Below are positions 10,189 through 23,546 of a DNA stretch of 64,000 bases, piece after piece. This stretch comes from Margaritispora aquatica (lineage: Eukaryota > Ascomycota > Leotiomycetes > Helotiales > Discinellaceae): assembly GCA_007644065.1 (NCBI GenBank), contig VJWN01000001.1, positions 758,340 to 822,339 on the forward strand, written 5' to 3'. The translations under genes were made by a program, and so were the position numbers. Under the pieces are notes generated by a model. It saw only the letters and a program-made list of their open reading frames with translations. It made no database searches and had not been told where the DNA came from. The stretch's first letter is position 1, and every line of letters starts with the position of its first letter.

Positions 10189-11442
10189 ATGGCAGACGCA
10201 AAGATTTACCAAGCGAGCACGACTGCGCCAGTCAATATTGCAGTAGTGAAGTAAGTAAATAAGTTACCCCTCCTCAACCCCACCACGACAAGACAAAAAC
10301 AACAAAACTTACACAACAACGACAGATACTGGGGCAAAAGAGACGCAAAGCTCAATCTTCCAACCAACTCCTCCGTTTCAGTCACCCTCTCCCAAGCCGA
10401 TCTCAAAACACACACCACAGCAGCATGCTCCTCATCTTTCCCCTCCTCGGATTCTCTCCTCCTGAACGGCTCTTCCCAAGATGTTACCGGTGCACGAACA
10501 CAAGCTTGTTTCCGTGAGCTGCGAGCTCTTCGATCCGAACTCGAGTCTGCGGACTCCTCTCTCCCAAAGCTGTCCAGCTTGCCATTGAAGATTGTATCCG
10601 AGAACAACTTCCCCACAGCGGCTGGTCTTGCTTCCTCAGCTGCTGGCTTTGCAGCTCTCGTCCGAGCTATTGCGAACCTCTATGAGCTTCCTAGCTCTCC
10701 AACTGAGCTTTCTAGAATCGCAAGACAAGGAAGTGGTAGCGCATGTCGCTCTCTCTTTGGAGGATATGTGGCATGGCAGATGGGCACCAAGGCCGATGGT
10801 TCAGACAGTTTGGCAGTTGAGATTGCACCAGCATCTCACTGGCCTACTATGCGTGCCTTGATCCTCGTTGTTTCTGCAGAGAAGAAGGGTGTCAGCTCTA
10901 CATCTGGCATGCAAATAACAGTTGCCACTTCGGAGCTCTTCCAAAGACGTGCTGAGATCGTCGTGCCAAAGCACATGGAACTTATGGAGAAGGCTATCTT
11001 GGCTAAGGACTTTGAGACATTTGCCGAGGTGACGATGAAGGAAAGCAACAGCTTCCACGCTACATGCCTGGACACTTATCCTCCCATTTTCTACCTCAAT
11101 GATGTCAGCAGAGCAGCTATCAGAGTTGTAGAGGACATCAACAAGAAGGCTGGAAAGACAATCGCTGCATACACCTTTGACGCTGGACCAAACGCCGTTA
11201 TCTACTTTGAGGAGCAGAACTTGGATGCCGTTGCTGGTGCGCTGAAGGGCACTTTGGGCGCTTTGGATGGATGGCAGGGACGTGAAATTGCCATTCAGGA
11301 AGTTGAGGGAACTGTAGATGCGAGGGCACTGAGTGTATTGAAGGAGGGTGTTAGCAGGGTCATTCTGACCGGAGTTGGCGAGGGACCAATCAAGGTCGAA
11401 GAGTCCTTGATTGATGCCAAGGGAGAGCCAATCAAGAACTAA
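10189..11442 (+). CDS. ERG19: Diphosphomevalonate decarboxylase
   Basis: Exon 1 is 10189-10250. The intron 10251-10325 splits the invariant VKYWGKRD motif, and exon 2 is 10326-11442, giving 392 residues. The enzyme makes isopentenyl diphosphate from mevalonate 5-diphosphate using ATP, the last step of the mevalonate pathway that feeds sterol synthesis. The sequence shows the GHMP-kinase fold signatures: APVNIAVVKYWGKRD with LPTNSSVSVTL at the N-terminus, and the ATP-binding loop NFPTAAGLASSAAGFAAL at about residues 114-131. SGSACRSLFGGYVAW carries the expected catalytic-region residues, and YTFDAGPNAVIYF the C-terminal motif. The length matches the fungal family (about 390-400). It shares its promoter with the heme lyase gene. 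Confidence 0.96.
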
Positions 11443-11955
11443 GCGAGCATGAGATGTGAGTAGAGGGGATTTTTAAAAGTGTTATGGCTTGTCGTTGTTG
11501 CTTGGGTGCGAATTGAGATATCCATGACTTAGCTTGGCATTTTCTCGCTTAGATCTGTTAGAATAGGGGCAAAGATAGGATCTGCTCTTGCCTTTGTTGC
11601 ACATCAAATTTACTTCTTGAGCATATTTCCACCATTTCATACATTCACATCTGACAGAGAATTCTTGCTTGTGTTTGGGGTTTCATTTTTGTTACTGTAA
11701 TCTTACACTACGGCCACCACTGCTATGGCGCCAATAGCAAGTGCTGTTGAATATCTAACAATCTCTATCATACATTCAACTCCTAACTCAACTTCCTCAT
11801 GATCCTTCCCAACCAAGAACAATGTGTCCTCTCAGCTGTACTGTGACAAGACTCCTTCCTCTGCTGTATTTAATCCAACATCTAACCCAACACGTTTGTC
11901 CATTGCTCTTCATTAGTCCGCAACAATCTCATGAAAAATTTCGTTCTCTGCCCAC
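11443..11955. other. Convergent spacer, 3' UTRs presumed
   Basis: This 513-bp spacer lies between the convergent MVD gene (plus) and the orphan coiled-coil gene (minus). No frame above about 72 codons and no repeat was seen. Confidence 0.5.
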
Positions 11956-14900
11956 TCAATCGTTGAAAGCTGCTTCAATACCCTGGAAACCAGCTGCAAT
12001 AGCCGCATGCACACTCTCCATCCTCCGTCGCCACATTTGATTCTTGATCCCCTCGAGGGCTAAAGCATGTGATTCTTTTTGCCATCTGGCCTGCGATGCT
12101 TCCAACTCCTGTTTTAGAGTCCCCGTCTGATTTTCTAGTCCAGTAGCATAGCTTTCTAGAGCAACTTCACGATTCTCGAGTTCTGTAACTCGCGTTTGTA
12201 GACTCTCTATCATGGCAGCTTTCCCACCTGGATGGGCTCGTTCATCATCGACCTCGGCCTTGATTTTCTTGTAACTCTTCTCCAGGGTTTCGAGTGTGGT
12301 ACTGAGTTCTTCGTTACGTGTGCCCAGCCCAATGTTTCTGTATTGCAGCAGAGTCATGCCATTCTTCAATCTAGTACTCTCTGATTTGAGTGTTTGTATT
12401 TCTGATTTCAGCGTTTGCGTCTCAGCAATGCTGCGCGTGTCATACGCTGAAACCGCCTGCTTCGAGCGCAAGCCACCGATTTCCCTCTCAAGCTCAGCAA
12501 TTTTTGATGCATCGCCTTTAGTCTTCGCGGTCAAAGATTCTATCTCAGCCTCTAGCTTAGTGGCCGCTGCTGTCGTGGCCTCGTAGTCGAGCTTCACGAT
12601 AGCATTGTTAGCGACTTCATCCTCGTACTTTTGCTTGAACTTGTCGGCTCTGTCCATGTGGCTTTGGATGAACTTCTTGCCGTTCTCCTTGAGCTCTTTG
12701 ATAGTAGCGTCCCGGGCTTCGATCTGTGCTTCCAACGCTTTCTTCTCAACAGCTGTTTGGGTATCTTTGATTTTGGCTTTTTCTTTGTATACTCCGAAGT
12801 CTTGGCGCAGTGTGTCGTACTTGGTCTCTGCTTGAGTTTTTTCGTTGAGAAGCTGCCGCTGAAGGTCAGAAACTTTTGCTGCGTGTTCTAAATTCAATAA
12901 TTCGACTTCTTTGTTCTTATCGCTCTTGAATTGCTGTTGAAGCATTGAAATCTCTGCTGAATGTTCTACTCCCAGTTGTTTGGTCTGATATTCGCGTTGA
13001 AGTTCGTAGTGATCCAAGTTTCGAACTAAGTATTTAAGTTCGCTAACGATTGTTGTCAAGTCGTTCCTCGATATCTTCATTCTATGTTCTTCTTCGGTTC
13101 GGGCTAAAACATAGAGCCAATCGTACTTTTCCCAAAGATCGCCAAGGGTTGCCCGAATTTTAGGGAGCGTAGTGTCCCGGCGCGAATTTCCCTGAGCTCC
13201 TGTGGGTGGACTCGCGATCACAACGTCGGAATCGGAATCGGAAGACTCGTCGGAAGTGTTTATGGTGTGGTTAGATGAATCAAGTCCACTCTGAGTCTTA
13301 GTAGCCCTCGGGGCTTTCGCGAGATGGGGAGAGGGTTCGGCCAAGGTAGATTCTCCATTGATTTCATGGGGAACATGCTTAGTTGTCGATATCTCGGGAG
13401 ATGTTGTAGTGTCCTTTACCTTCGAAATGTTATCACCAATACGGAGGAAAGGTTCCTGTATTCTTACCTCTGGTATTATCTTGATCCTTTGATCTGATGA
13501 TTCGTCGTGCAATGGACAATCGGGGGATCTGGGAGTATCCTGCAAAATTAGCTGGGCTTTAGCATATGATTAGTAAAGTATCATACCTTCGCATGAGTTT
13601 TGTGAGATTGATGTTCTTGGTTAAGAGACACAGCTTCCGCAATCTTACGTGCTGCCTGCTCGCTTCGCACTTTCTTTCCAACATTGAAAAATGCATCAGC
13701 AGAAACCCTTTCCTCAGTCACAACGCGACCTCTCATCTTGGCAAATTTCGCCTCTACAGAAGGCATTTGCTCCAAGATTTCCAGGAGGCACAATATCTCT
13801 TTCTCAGTGAAACTAATATCATCAGAAGTATCTGATGTCTCCTTGGCTGCATATATGGCGAGTAGCTTGTTGAGACCTGTAACTTGGTGGTGCAGAGGAC
13901 TAGATTCCGGATCTATGAGCGGGATGTCGCCATAGTGAAAAAGCATTGAGAATGCCCAGAGAACATTCATAATGTTCTCATTTTGAATCTGGCCTGTCCT
14001 GCCTGTTCGTGCTAGAATTTGAAACAGATTTCTGACAGCATCTCCATTTCTTAGAGCGTGCAATCTCTCAATCTTCATCGCAGGCCATGCGTCAGGACCA
14101 AAGAATAAACCGCGGGCAAGCAATTGCATTTCTTCTTTGTTGAATCCATACAGTGAGACTTTCGATTCTGGGGGTGGTGGACCAGCACCTGCATGAGATG
14201 CTTCTGCTGCTGGTATGCTACTTGGAGTTAGTAGCAATTCATCATCTAGAAGAGAAACTCTGATGGCTAGGTATTGCTGCCATATCATTCCAAGATAGGT
14301 GACCTCCTCGGAGTCAAGTGTGCACTCTTCATGTTTGCTATCTGATACTATCAACTTGTTGCATGCTGTGACCTGCGGGTGTAGTGGATCCTCAATTGGA
14401 TCTACAACGGCAGTTTTCGCACAGCTGAACATGAATCTGAGTCCAAACAAGATGTCAAATGTTGTTTGAGGATCGCACACAAAACCATCGCCCTTTGTCT
14501 TGGCCTCCTTGATCAGGGGTGCTAGCTCCTCTGCAGTTCGCGAAGGTGGTATGAGAATATCTCCTGCTTCGATATCAAGCTTCGGTCCCTTCAAGTATCG
14601 AATCCGAGAAGTGATTGAATCAGAAGACTCTGACTTGGTAGCTCCTCGAGCCTTTTTTCCTCGTATCTTTCTTTGAGGACTTGGTTCAGGTTTTCGAGCA
14701 GTCTTCTCTGGTTTGGGCCGAACAACGTTCTCGCAAAATCTGAGGACCTGCAATACCTCTGACCGTGTCAAAGTCACGCCTTTCCCAGAAGAAATAGCCC
14801 GGGAGATCTTTTGGCCTGCGGTGAGGAGTGGCTGAGCTTGAGATTGAGAGACAGCTGGTACGTCTTCTGGTCGCGCGCGACGAAGTGCGCTCATCGCCTT

Positions 14901-15560
14901 GAGGAGAGTACAATGGTCCTGATACACCAAAGCTGCTGGTTTACCTTCTGCTTTGCATTGCTCTAGCTTCTGCAGAACTTCGATCATATGGAAATAGTAT
15001 GCTTTTGCTCTTTCCTCAATGTCCGAACAATTCAGGTGGTAACATGGTTCGATGTTTCCTCCAATATACTCAGCCATACTTGAGTAGTTAACATTAGGAT
15101 CAAACTCGCCATCAAGAGGATGCGGCTCATCATGCTTGAGAGGCTTCAACCAATCCTCCAGAAAACAATGCATCGAATTCTTCCCCAGCCAATCAGCCAG
15201 GTCCTCATAGCCCTCGCACCAAGTCTTCGTCTCCTCCAGCGTCAAACACCGCATCCCATCCTTACCGTCGTCGCCACTCAGCCCGTCGAACTTCTCAAAC
15301 ACAGCAGACAGCTTCTCCACGAACTTAGGCTTGGCCGGCTCTAAGAGGCCCGAAAGCGTGCCTTGCTTCACCAAACTCGAGAACTCCTCCGCCGTGAAGA
15401 TGGCGCCGACACCTTCGCTGCGCGCCTGGAAGAGTTTGTTTATCCCGTGCCCTTGCATCTTGCAGACGAAGCAGTTGAGGCATGGCTCGTCGCTGTTGGC
15501 GTAGCAGAGGTTGGGCCATCGCGCACCGATGGTTTTGCCCTTTGAGCCTGTGTGGCTCAT
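11956..15560 (-). CDS. Unrecognised 1185-residue protein: Cys cluster, duplicated module, long coiled coil
   Basis: Exon 1 is 15560-13587. A 47-nt intron (13586-13540, GTATGA, branch TACTAAT, TTGCAG) joins to 13539-11956, preserving frame. I do not recognise the family. The N-terminus has a compact Cys cluster (CYANSDEPCLNCFVC, about residues 18-32) that could bind a metal. The middle contains two related blocks: DPLHPQVTACNKLIV followed by CTLDSEEVTYL, and SPLHHQVTGLNKLLA followed by SFTEKEILCLL, about 165 residues apart. Shorter echoes of the 'FTxxE(I/V/M)xxL' part occur elsewhere (IFTAEEFSSL, TLTRSEVLQVL, GFNKEEMQLL). A basic linker (KIRGKKARGATK) lies between. Exon 2 encodes an acidic Ser/Asp patch and then about 380 residues of heptad-rich coiled coil. 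The start is the ATG before SHTGSKGK; an upstream in-frame ATG at 15677 is likely leader. Two separate genes instead of one fused product is a weaker alternative. Confidence 0.7.
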
Positions 15561-16924
15561 GTTCGTTTGGCTTTGGTTCTGGAAGTTGGATCGGTGATGC
15601 TCGTAAAGTGTTGTCAAGCCGAATTGAGTTGAATTGAATTGAATTTCGTGCAAGAACAAAAAGATGGTGCTGCGCACTTCGCACGTGAAGATTTGGCGGC
15701 GATGTGTTGCTTTAAACCTGCCAGAAGCGAACTAGGAGGAACAAAAGCGTTTAGATGAAGACGAAAACCGAAGTTGTTCGGATTGTTGTTTGCGGTTTTG
15801 ATTTGCGATTTGGATGTTGTGTTGTGTTGCGGCGAGGTGATGGTTTGTTGACAGCCTCATGTTTTCAGCGAAATTAAGCGAACACGAATTCACCTTTCCA
15901 CGCCATCCTGAGTCGAACAGCTGGGTGTGCCTCATGTCTGTTGCGTAAATTAAGTATGAGTATTGTCCGCATGTTGTGCTTTAATAGCTTATGTTGTGAT
16001 GTTCTCTCATCTTAGTGAGACGGAAAACCGAATTGTTATGAGCGGTGCGGATTTTGTGCTCAGCCAGTTTGTTCTTGTTACTTGGTGGATACTTATTGGT
16101 TGGAAGCTCAATACTCAACTTACTTTAGTCATTGTCCGTTGCGCTGCTTTTTGAGTTGCTCTCATGGTGATTATGCTTGGACATACGTTTACAGACAGAT
16201 TTTACGAGGATGTACCACACACACAACACATACTCTACCATCCCTCCTATTTACCGAGTTCTAGCAACATGGAAGTCTAACGCCACTTGCCTACCGTTTC
16301 TTATCATCTCATGTTTAAGACTTATTAGTCCAAGCTCTTGATATATGTATAACTTTGTTGCCTGAGAATTGCAGAAAGTGAAGTCGTTCATGCGTTTTAG
16401 TGCGTAGCTCAGTCAAGCACGCTTGTGCTGATTTGAGGCTATTAGTTTTAACAATCTTACTTTTCTCTGACAGGATCAATCAGGCTCAAACAAGGATAGT
16501 GTTCAATTTTATTAAACTCTGTACTTTTTCTCTTCTCCAGTAGTTTACGACATAGGCACACATATCTCTTCTCCTCCTCTACGTCTCGCTTGACAATTCC
16601 TACCACTTATCTAGAATGGCAAACAAACACGAAGATAGATGCATCACGGCTATTCTGTGAGTTCAATAGACGTCAGTTGTAGATTAGGATAGTTTACTTT
16701 TATTGCATGCTCTAATGTGCATATATTTGTCCATTTATTTAGCTGTGGTATCCCCTAAAGGATGGTTTCATGCACCAAACACCATAAAGACAACCCGCGG
16801 TCAGCCGACCAACCCGAACCTTTACTTTTACATAAACCCCAACCTATGAGTCGCTTACCAAATGCTAACTAGACTACCGAAATGCTTGAGATCACGAGAA
16901 ATATCCTTCACAAGTACACCCACA
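15561..16924. other. Spacer, no gene supported
   Basis: This 1.36-kb AT-leaning spacer between two minus-strand genes has no frame over about 67 codons outside the 5' leader of the orphan gene. Around 15630-15650 the leader contains GAATTGAATTGAATT, a short pentamer repeat. Nothing else was recognised. Confidence 0.5.
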
Positions 16925-19900
16925 CTAAGCCATCGATTTCTTTGCCTTCCGTCGCTCAGCCTGATCTTCCTTCCACGCATCCTCGAACGACGTAGGTTTC
17001 CTCTTCGTATCCTCTGGCTTCAACTTCAGTAATCTGACGACCTTGAAAGCTCCGGTACCGACACTCATCGTCTGGCCCATGATAATACATTCACTAACAC
17101 CCTCAATCAGATCAGATTTCATGCCAGCAGCAGCATCGAAGAGATGGTCAGGCGTCTTCTCGAACGAGGCAAGCTGCAAGACTGAGTCTCGCATCTTGGA
17201 CAGACCAAATCGGGTGATACCGAGCACTTCGCCCTTGTAGGTCATCACATCGGCAAGGAGTTGCATGTGTCGAGGATCGATACCCATGTCTCCCATGACG
17301 GCGCCGATTTCCTTTGCGATCGTTGTACGTGCTGCTTCAATTCCGAGGACGTCGCGACATTCCATCACGCTGTTGGAGGTGCATCGTGTGCCGATGACTC
17401 CTTCGGTTGTCATACAGGCACGGAGCCCATAACCTTCTACCAGGACTGTATTTTCGCTCTGCTCGGAGGTTTGAATGATGGCTCTCGTTGCGTCGGGGTA
17501 GCCTGAGATAGGAATAGTAGGAAGCGCACGCTTCAGGTGGTTAACTCGTAGCAAAAGATCTGGCCCTTCTTCGTTGCTGCCCTTCTTGATTGGAGCGCCA
17601 CGAACACCTAGATTGCCTCCACTTTCACTTGTGACCTCAACGAAGATGAAATTGTCCTGTACTAGTACATTGCCATCCTTAATCTTGAGCTTTTTGTTGA
17701 ATACTATCGCTTCTGCGATATTACCAACAGTGATACCGAGGTGCATATCATTCAATGCATCCATATCGATTGCGAGACATATCTGTGCCTTATGAGACGA
17801 CCACATATCTTCCATGTAGGCCATGACATCGGAAATATATGTTTTCTCGATGCGACCCTTGACCACACGCGCGGCTTCGATTTGCTTATTGTTTTGAAGT
17901 GGGCAAGATATGACTGGAGTACTAATAACCTTGGAAGCGTTGATGATTTCCTTGATACGTGGAACACCCTGAGTAATACTCATACCGGCAACACCAGCAA
18001 AATGGAAAGTCTTCAATGTCATCTGAGTACCTGGTTCCCCAATGGACTGCGCACCAACAGCACCAACGGCATGGCCAGGCTCGACGTGAGCTTTAGCATA
18101 CTTTTCAATACACAGCCTGACGAAAGTTTTCAGTGTGTTAGGCGAGACCTTCGCAACACGTTCGACTTGACGAACCCGATCCGGATCTTCCATAGATGCA
18201 TCGAAGTGATAACCTGCCTCATTCGGATCGTCCTCAAGCTCGTTGAGCCCTGCCCTTCGTCGGGCACCAGCTAGTTTGGTTGCTAGACCACCTACGAACT
18301 TGGTGATGGTAGCCAAGAAGCCTCTTGCACTTTCCTTCTCATCAATCGCATAGTCACTCTGATCATCATAGGCTAGATCTTCTCCGAGAAGACCCTTACG
18401 GTAATTCTTCTCTTTTTCCGGTTGTAACAGCTTTTCGCAAAGGTTTCTGATCTCAAATGGTGTTAGGCAGGGGTCGTCGTTATCCCAAGTCAGATTCTCT
18501 GCATGTGTCCATGTACGCTCGAAGTGGACAGGAACAGCCGTGCCTTCCATATCCACAGGATCAAGCTTGTCGGCTCCAAACTGGAATTGAACGATGATTC
18601 CAGACGAGTTTCGAACGGTGTCATCATACTGCGTTGAAAGATCCTCCAGCGATTTCATCAATCTTCTAGACATGTAGCCAGTTTCGGCAGTCTTGACTGC
18701 TGTATCGACCAAACCTTCACGACCAGAAATTGCGTGGAAAAGAAATTCAGTAGGTGTTAGTCCAGAAAAGAAACTGTTCCTGACGAAACCTTTAGAAGGT
18801 GGTTGCCTCGCGTTTTTGGGGAAATGGGGTAGAGTTCGATCTTGAAATCCATCCTGCACACGAGCACCTCCAATAATCTGCTGCCCGACGACTGCCACCA
18901 TTTGAGCCACGTTAATATTGGAGCCCTTAGATCCGGACTTTGCCATAACAAGGGGCGCGTTCCACTTGCTGAGAGAGTCGATACAGTATTCTCCAGCCTG
19001 CTGTCTGACTTTACTGAGAATACCAGAGATGGCATTTTCCAGAGTTTCTTCCATGTTACAACCAGTGGCTTTTTCCAACTTGCCAGCCTTGAACTTTTGA
19101 ATGAGTTGCTCACTCTCGGCATACGCCTTGGTGACAAGCTCGTGTTTTTTCTCCTTTAATTTCATGGATGGGTAAACATCGCTGATACCAATAGAAAAGC
19201 CCTCATTGGTGAGGTAACGAGCTGAAATTTTGGCTAGTCTGTTCATAGCAATGACAGCTTGATCAGGACCAAAATCTCGAAGGATGATATAAAAGATCGA
19301 GTCCTTCTTTCCGGATCCTACAGTGGTTTTGTCCATTCTTCCACACATGACCTGGGAATTCCTAACCACCAGCCAACCATCATTGATGTCTAGATCCGGG
19401 CATTGTCCAGGTACTGGCTTGTAGTCTCGACATTTTGCATCAAGATTGACCTTTACAGGTGAATCCTTGTTGGGGCGCATAAGGATGCTGAAAACTTGCT
19501 TTCCTGTCCATAGGCATTGTGGTTTGATGATGGCAGGCGGTGGTAGATCTAGATGTATATTTGCATCTACCATATACATGCACAAACTCGTGAAAGTCTT
19601 GCGATCGAAGAAATTCTCTTTGCTGCTCAAAAGATATGCAGCTGTGATGAAATCCTGTGTGGCTGAAATAATGGGTTCTCCGTTCTTAGGAGTTGACAGA
19701 TTGTTCTTCACTCCCATAAGGTTGATCGCCTCGGTCCTGGCTTCTTCGGTCTGTGGAACATGCAAATTCATCTCATCACCATCAAAATCGGCGTTGTAAG
19801 GATTACACACACACTCGTTCAAGCGGAACGTCCTCCATGGTCTAACTTTGACGTAATGACTCATGATACTAAGTTTGTGCAAGGAAGGCTGCCGATTGAA

Positions 19901-21523
19901 AAGAACAATATCTCCATCTTCCAGATGTCTTTCAACAACATCGCCAATCTTGAGATGTTTGGCTTCATTTTGTCGACGTGCAAATTTAAGCGAGATTTTG
20001 TGATCCGAGTCTTTCTTCTCGATCTGTTGTGCTCCAGGATGTATAGTGGGTCCATTGAGTACACATTGGCGCAATTTCTTGATGTTATGTCTGTTTACCC
20101 GCTCTGGATATGTCATGTTCTTTGCAACCAGAATTGGGATGGCGACCTGGTCAATCCCCAAATTAGGATCAGGAGAAATAACTGTACGTGCAGAGAAATC
20201 CACACGCTTTCCGGACAAGTTTCCACGGAATCGACCCTGTTTTCCCTTCAAGCGCTGGCAGAATCCTCGAATTGCTTTTCCAAATCCGGGCTGTTGGAGA
20301 CCAGGAACGTCACTGTTTACATACATTGCAATTTGCACCTGTAGATAATCCCATTGTTCCATGATAGTCTGCACTGGCTGCCCTTTTACTAATGCAGCCC
20401 GAATGAGAGAACTGATATGAACAATGTCGGCTAATTTCGTGGTCAAGTCATCTTCACTGCTGCCACCATCTTGAGCCACTGATGGTCGGATACAAACAGG
20501 TGGGGCGGGCACAAATTGCCAAATGAACATTTCAGGTCTTCCTTCCGCTGGGTTCATGCCAAGGAGTTCACAATCGCTGGGTGTGATCATTTTGAAGAGG
20601 TTCAAGACTCTGAGAGGATTCAAATCGTCCATGGCCTTTTTCAAATGTTTGTCAACTTCGACATTGCTTTTCCTGGCTTCCTCAAAAGATTTGTTGAACA
20701 CTGTCATGCTAGGCGGCATGACTTTCTTGGCCGAATTGGACTTGTTGTAAGCTAGGAACTTGTCGTGAGTGAGCTTCATTACTCCATACTTTCGGATCTG
20801 GCCATTGAGAGACTCGCAATATGGGCATATCTTCGCTTTGCGACATTGCTCGTTGATCTTTTTGCATATTTGTGTTCGCTTCAGGTTATCGATTCCAGGC
20901 TGCCGTAAATCCTTGAGGAATTTCCGTCGTTCTGTGTCTGTGAGGAGGACTCTGGCGCAACCCTATTAAGTGTCAGCCTCCAAGCAATGCAGAGGCTTGG
21001 GCGCATTGCATACTTTGCAGATATTTTGCAAGATATTGATAGTTAGCTTTAGATATCCAATGTGAAAGGCGGGCAATGCCAGTCTGATGTGTCCGAAATG
21101 GCCATTGCAGTTTTGCAAACCTTCACCACAGGTTTCGCAGTGACCAGTCTTGCTAGATATTCCCTATCCCACCAACATCAGCCAACATTTTCCACCTGAA
21201 TGCCACAGATACGCACCAGTCTTGGATCCAATGCTCCGTGAGCAATTGGTGTGCGGGCTCGTCCCACATCGTAGAGAATTCGGTCTGCAACCTCGATGAC
21301 AGCTTGGTTTGCGATGTCTTGATTCGATCTGTGACCCGTTAGAAGGAATCCAAGAGATCCCATACCCAAACATACTGAATCCCAAACTTCATTTCCCGGA
21401 ACCTCTGCGAAACCATCAGCTTCTCACTCTTTCCCGGGAATTGCCTGGGGCGCAAACCTTAGGTATCTTGTCCACCACCTGAGCCTTTGCAGACTCGCTG
21501 CCACCTCCCCCGTATTGCATCAT
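16925..21523 (-). CDS. RPO31: RNA polymerase III largest subunit (RPC160)
   Basis: Five exons: 21523-21458, 21404-21376, 21328-21217, 21163-21014 and 20962-16925, giving 1464 residues, close to the 1460 of budding yeast. It is the catalytic clamp-side subunit of the enzyme that makes tRNA, 5S rRNA and U6. The N-terminus (QVVDKIPKRFREMKFGIQ) is Pol III-type. Exon 3 gives HGALDPRL, exon 4 the zinc-binding CETCGEGLQNCNGHFGH, and exon 5 a second CxxC pair (ICK, GCARVLL). The active-site motif NADFDGDEMN is at about residues 509-518, with its three Asp residues intact. LSGKRVDFSARTVISPDPN and GEPGTQMTLKTFHFAGVAGM (bridge helix/trigger loop region) are conserved. A retained intron would destroy the zinc region, so the four small introns are well supported. 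It is divergent from the dehydrogenase gene at 22252. Confidence 0.97.
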
Positions 21524-22251
21524 CTTGACGATATGCTATGAGATGCTCGACATGAAAGATAGGAAGGGTACTGTATATTCGAGTGGTTGTCGCAGATGCG
21601 TCGCGTGGTGCTACGGGAGCATAATTGAGCTTTTTGGTGGGGCAAGGCAAGGCAAGACAAGCTTGAGGATATAAATTTCCCTTCGACTCATCGACCCTTG
21701 CAGCCGCTGAATAAGGTGGGGGACGAGCGAGACGCTAAGATAAGCGATTAGCCTCCTGTTGTGTCTCGGCTAAGGTAGTACTCATCTATTTAGTCCTTTT
21801 GTCATCGTATAATATAACACTGAGCTCGCTTCACTTCACGTTCTACGTATCAGTTCTCTTTGATATAGATATAAAGTTTCTTCTGAATACTATGTCTTGA
21901 TAGTTTGAGTTGTTTTGCTCCTAACTATGTCCGCACACAAAGTCAACTTCTTTTTCAACCTCACACGCACTGCCACTTGATTTACTTCGTCTCTTCATAA
22001 ACTCTGTATCTTAAGAGAGCTTGTTAATGTTTCCCTATAGCTCGACTGTGGGGTAGTATTTGTAAAGATCTCGACCTTGTAGCAATGCCATATTCCTGTT
22101 TTGGATCGGTCCCTTTACGAGTGTAAATTGAACTATGACGTCTTGAGTTGGCGGGGTTTAGTTTATTATTCGATTTCACGAGTGGAAAAGCTCTCAACTT
22201 CTTCAAATCACTTGAACTCCCTATATTTCAATATTACAAAAAAGTAACATT
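21524..22251. other. Divergent promoter region of RPC1 and a dehydrogenase
   Basis: This 728-bp region lies between two outward-facing genes. It has a GGCAAGGCAAGGCAAGACAAG repeat at 21641-21661, just upstream of the RPC1 start, and AT-rich sequence beyond. No coding frame above about 60 codons. Confidence 0.5.
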
Positions 22252-23322
22252 ATGGTTTCCACATCAGAGCTGCGAGCTGAAACTCTCTTTTCCACCAAAG
22301 GCCAAGTCTGTCTCGTTACAGGTGGCGGAACTGGAATTGGGTTAATGTAAGATCTTACGTTTGCTTCACTCGAATCTCCCATTAATTGAGTTCAATATCT
22401 CATATAACATAGGGCCGCACAAGCACTCTCAGCCAACGGCGCCCGAGTCTACATCACAGGCCGACGGATGTCCGCTCTCCAAAACGCAGCCTCAACACAC
22501 ACCCCCAAGGAAGGCGAAGGGGAGATCATCCCGTGAGTCTCTACACCCGTCTTGTGACTCAGCAAATCCCAGTCTGAAACAAAACAAAAAAGAATAGGAC
22601 CATGCGACGTGACGTCGAAAGACTCCCTCGAGAACCTCGTAGCCGAGATCTCGGCAAAGGAGAAACACCTCAATCTCCTCGTGTGCGCCGCAGGCATCGG
22701 AGGGCGCAAAGCCGAGCCAGAGAGCTCGTCTGCTTCTGAGTTGAAAGATGAACTGTTCAGCCGGGAGACTTTCGAAGAATGGTCGGACACGTATAACACC
22801 AATGTGGCATCCGTTTATGTTCGTCTCCCTCCCTCTATTCAACATTTCAAGCTCAGCTCACCTGAGACGACAATCTAGTTCACCACCATCGCCTTCCTCC
22901 CCCTCCTCCAAGCCAGCGCAAAGACTCACGGGCACCTCTCCGCCTCGGTAATAGTAATCTCGTCCATGTCGGGCATAATGCGACACGCCCAAGGGCACTT
23001 CAGCTACAACACCTCCAAGGGGGCGACGGTGCACCTGTCCAAGCTGATGTCCTACGAGTTCAAGCAAGCCGGGATCCGAGTGAACAGCATCGCGCCGGGA
23101 TATTTCCCATCGGAGCAGTCGACGAAAGAGGAGAGCGACGCGCAGCAGAAGAGCCACTTGCCGGATGAGAAGGTTCAGCAGAAGGGCCATGTCCCGATGG
23201 GGAGGGCGGGCAGCGATCAGGAGATGGCGATGGGGGTGTTGTTTTTGGCGGGGAATCGGTATGTGAATGGCGAGATTGTGGCGGTTGATGGGGGCGTGTT
23301 GTTGGATATTCCGGGGAGGTGA
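22252..23322 (+). CDS. Short-chain dehydrogenase/reductase (classical SDR)
   Basis: Four exons: 22252-22346, 22413-22532, 22593-22818 and 22879-23322, giving 294 residues. The cofactor loop TGGGTGIG is at residues 23-30, the catalytic Ser region is ISSMSG (about 174-179), and the YNTSK motif is at 190-194 with Tyr190 and Lys194. IAPGYFPSE and a VNGEIVAVDGG C-terminus complete a classical SDR, probably NADP(H)-dependent. The third acceptor was chosen as AAAAAAG before AATAGGACC because that one restores IIPIGPCDVTS, whereas the AG five bases later shifts the frame. The substrate cannot be told from sequence. No biosynthetic cluster genes flank it, so general carbonyl/polyol metabolism is as likely as secondary metabolism. 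It converges on the orphan gene at 23547. Confidence 0.9.
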
Positions 23323-23546
23323 GGGAGATAGATTTTGTATCTTATACTTCGCAGGTAGAGATTGTAAGAACTTACTTCGTAAGCGAGAGAGTGGGTCATT
23401 AAATTGTTACTACAGATTTTACACGACTGTGTCTACCTTATCTAAGCAAGCTGTATCCAAGCCCTTAAATCCAAAACTCCTCATTAGGTCGTACTCATTA
23501 TATAATAAACACATTCGCCATCTCTTTAGACGTCTCTTTATCCCCT

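Noticed and set aside
15895..15925. Second T-loop-like word (reverse TTCGACT)
   Set aside because: T-stem bases do not pair and no anticodon arm is present.
22252..23322. Secondary-metabolite cluster around the dehydrogenase
   Set aside because: The neighbours are RPC1 and an orphan structural protein. No synthase, P450, transporter or regulator of such a cluster is present.
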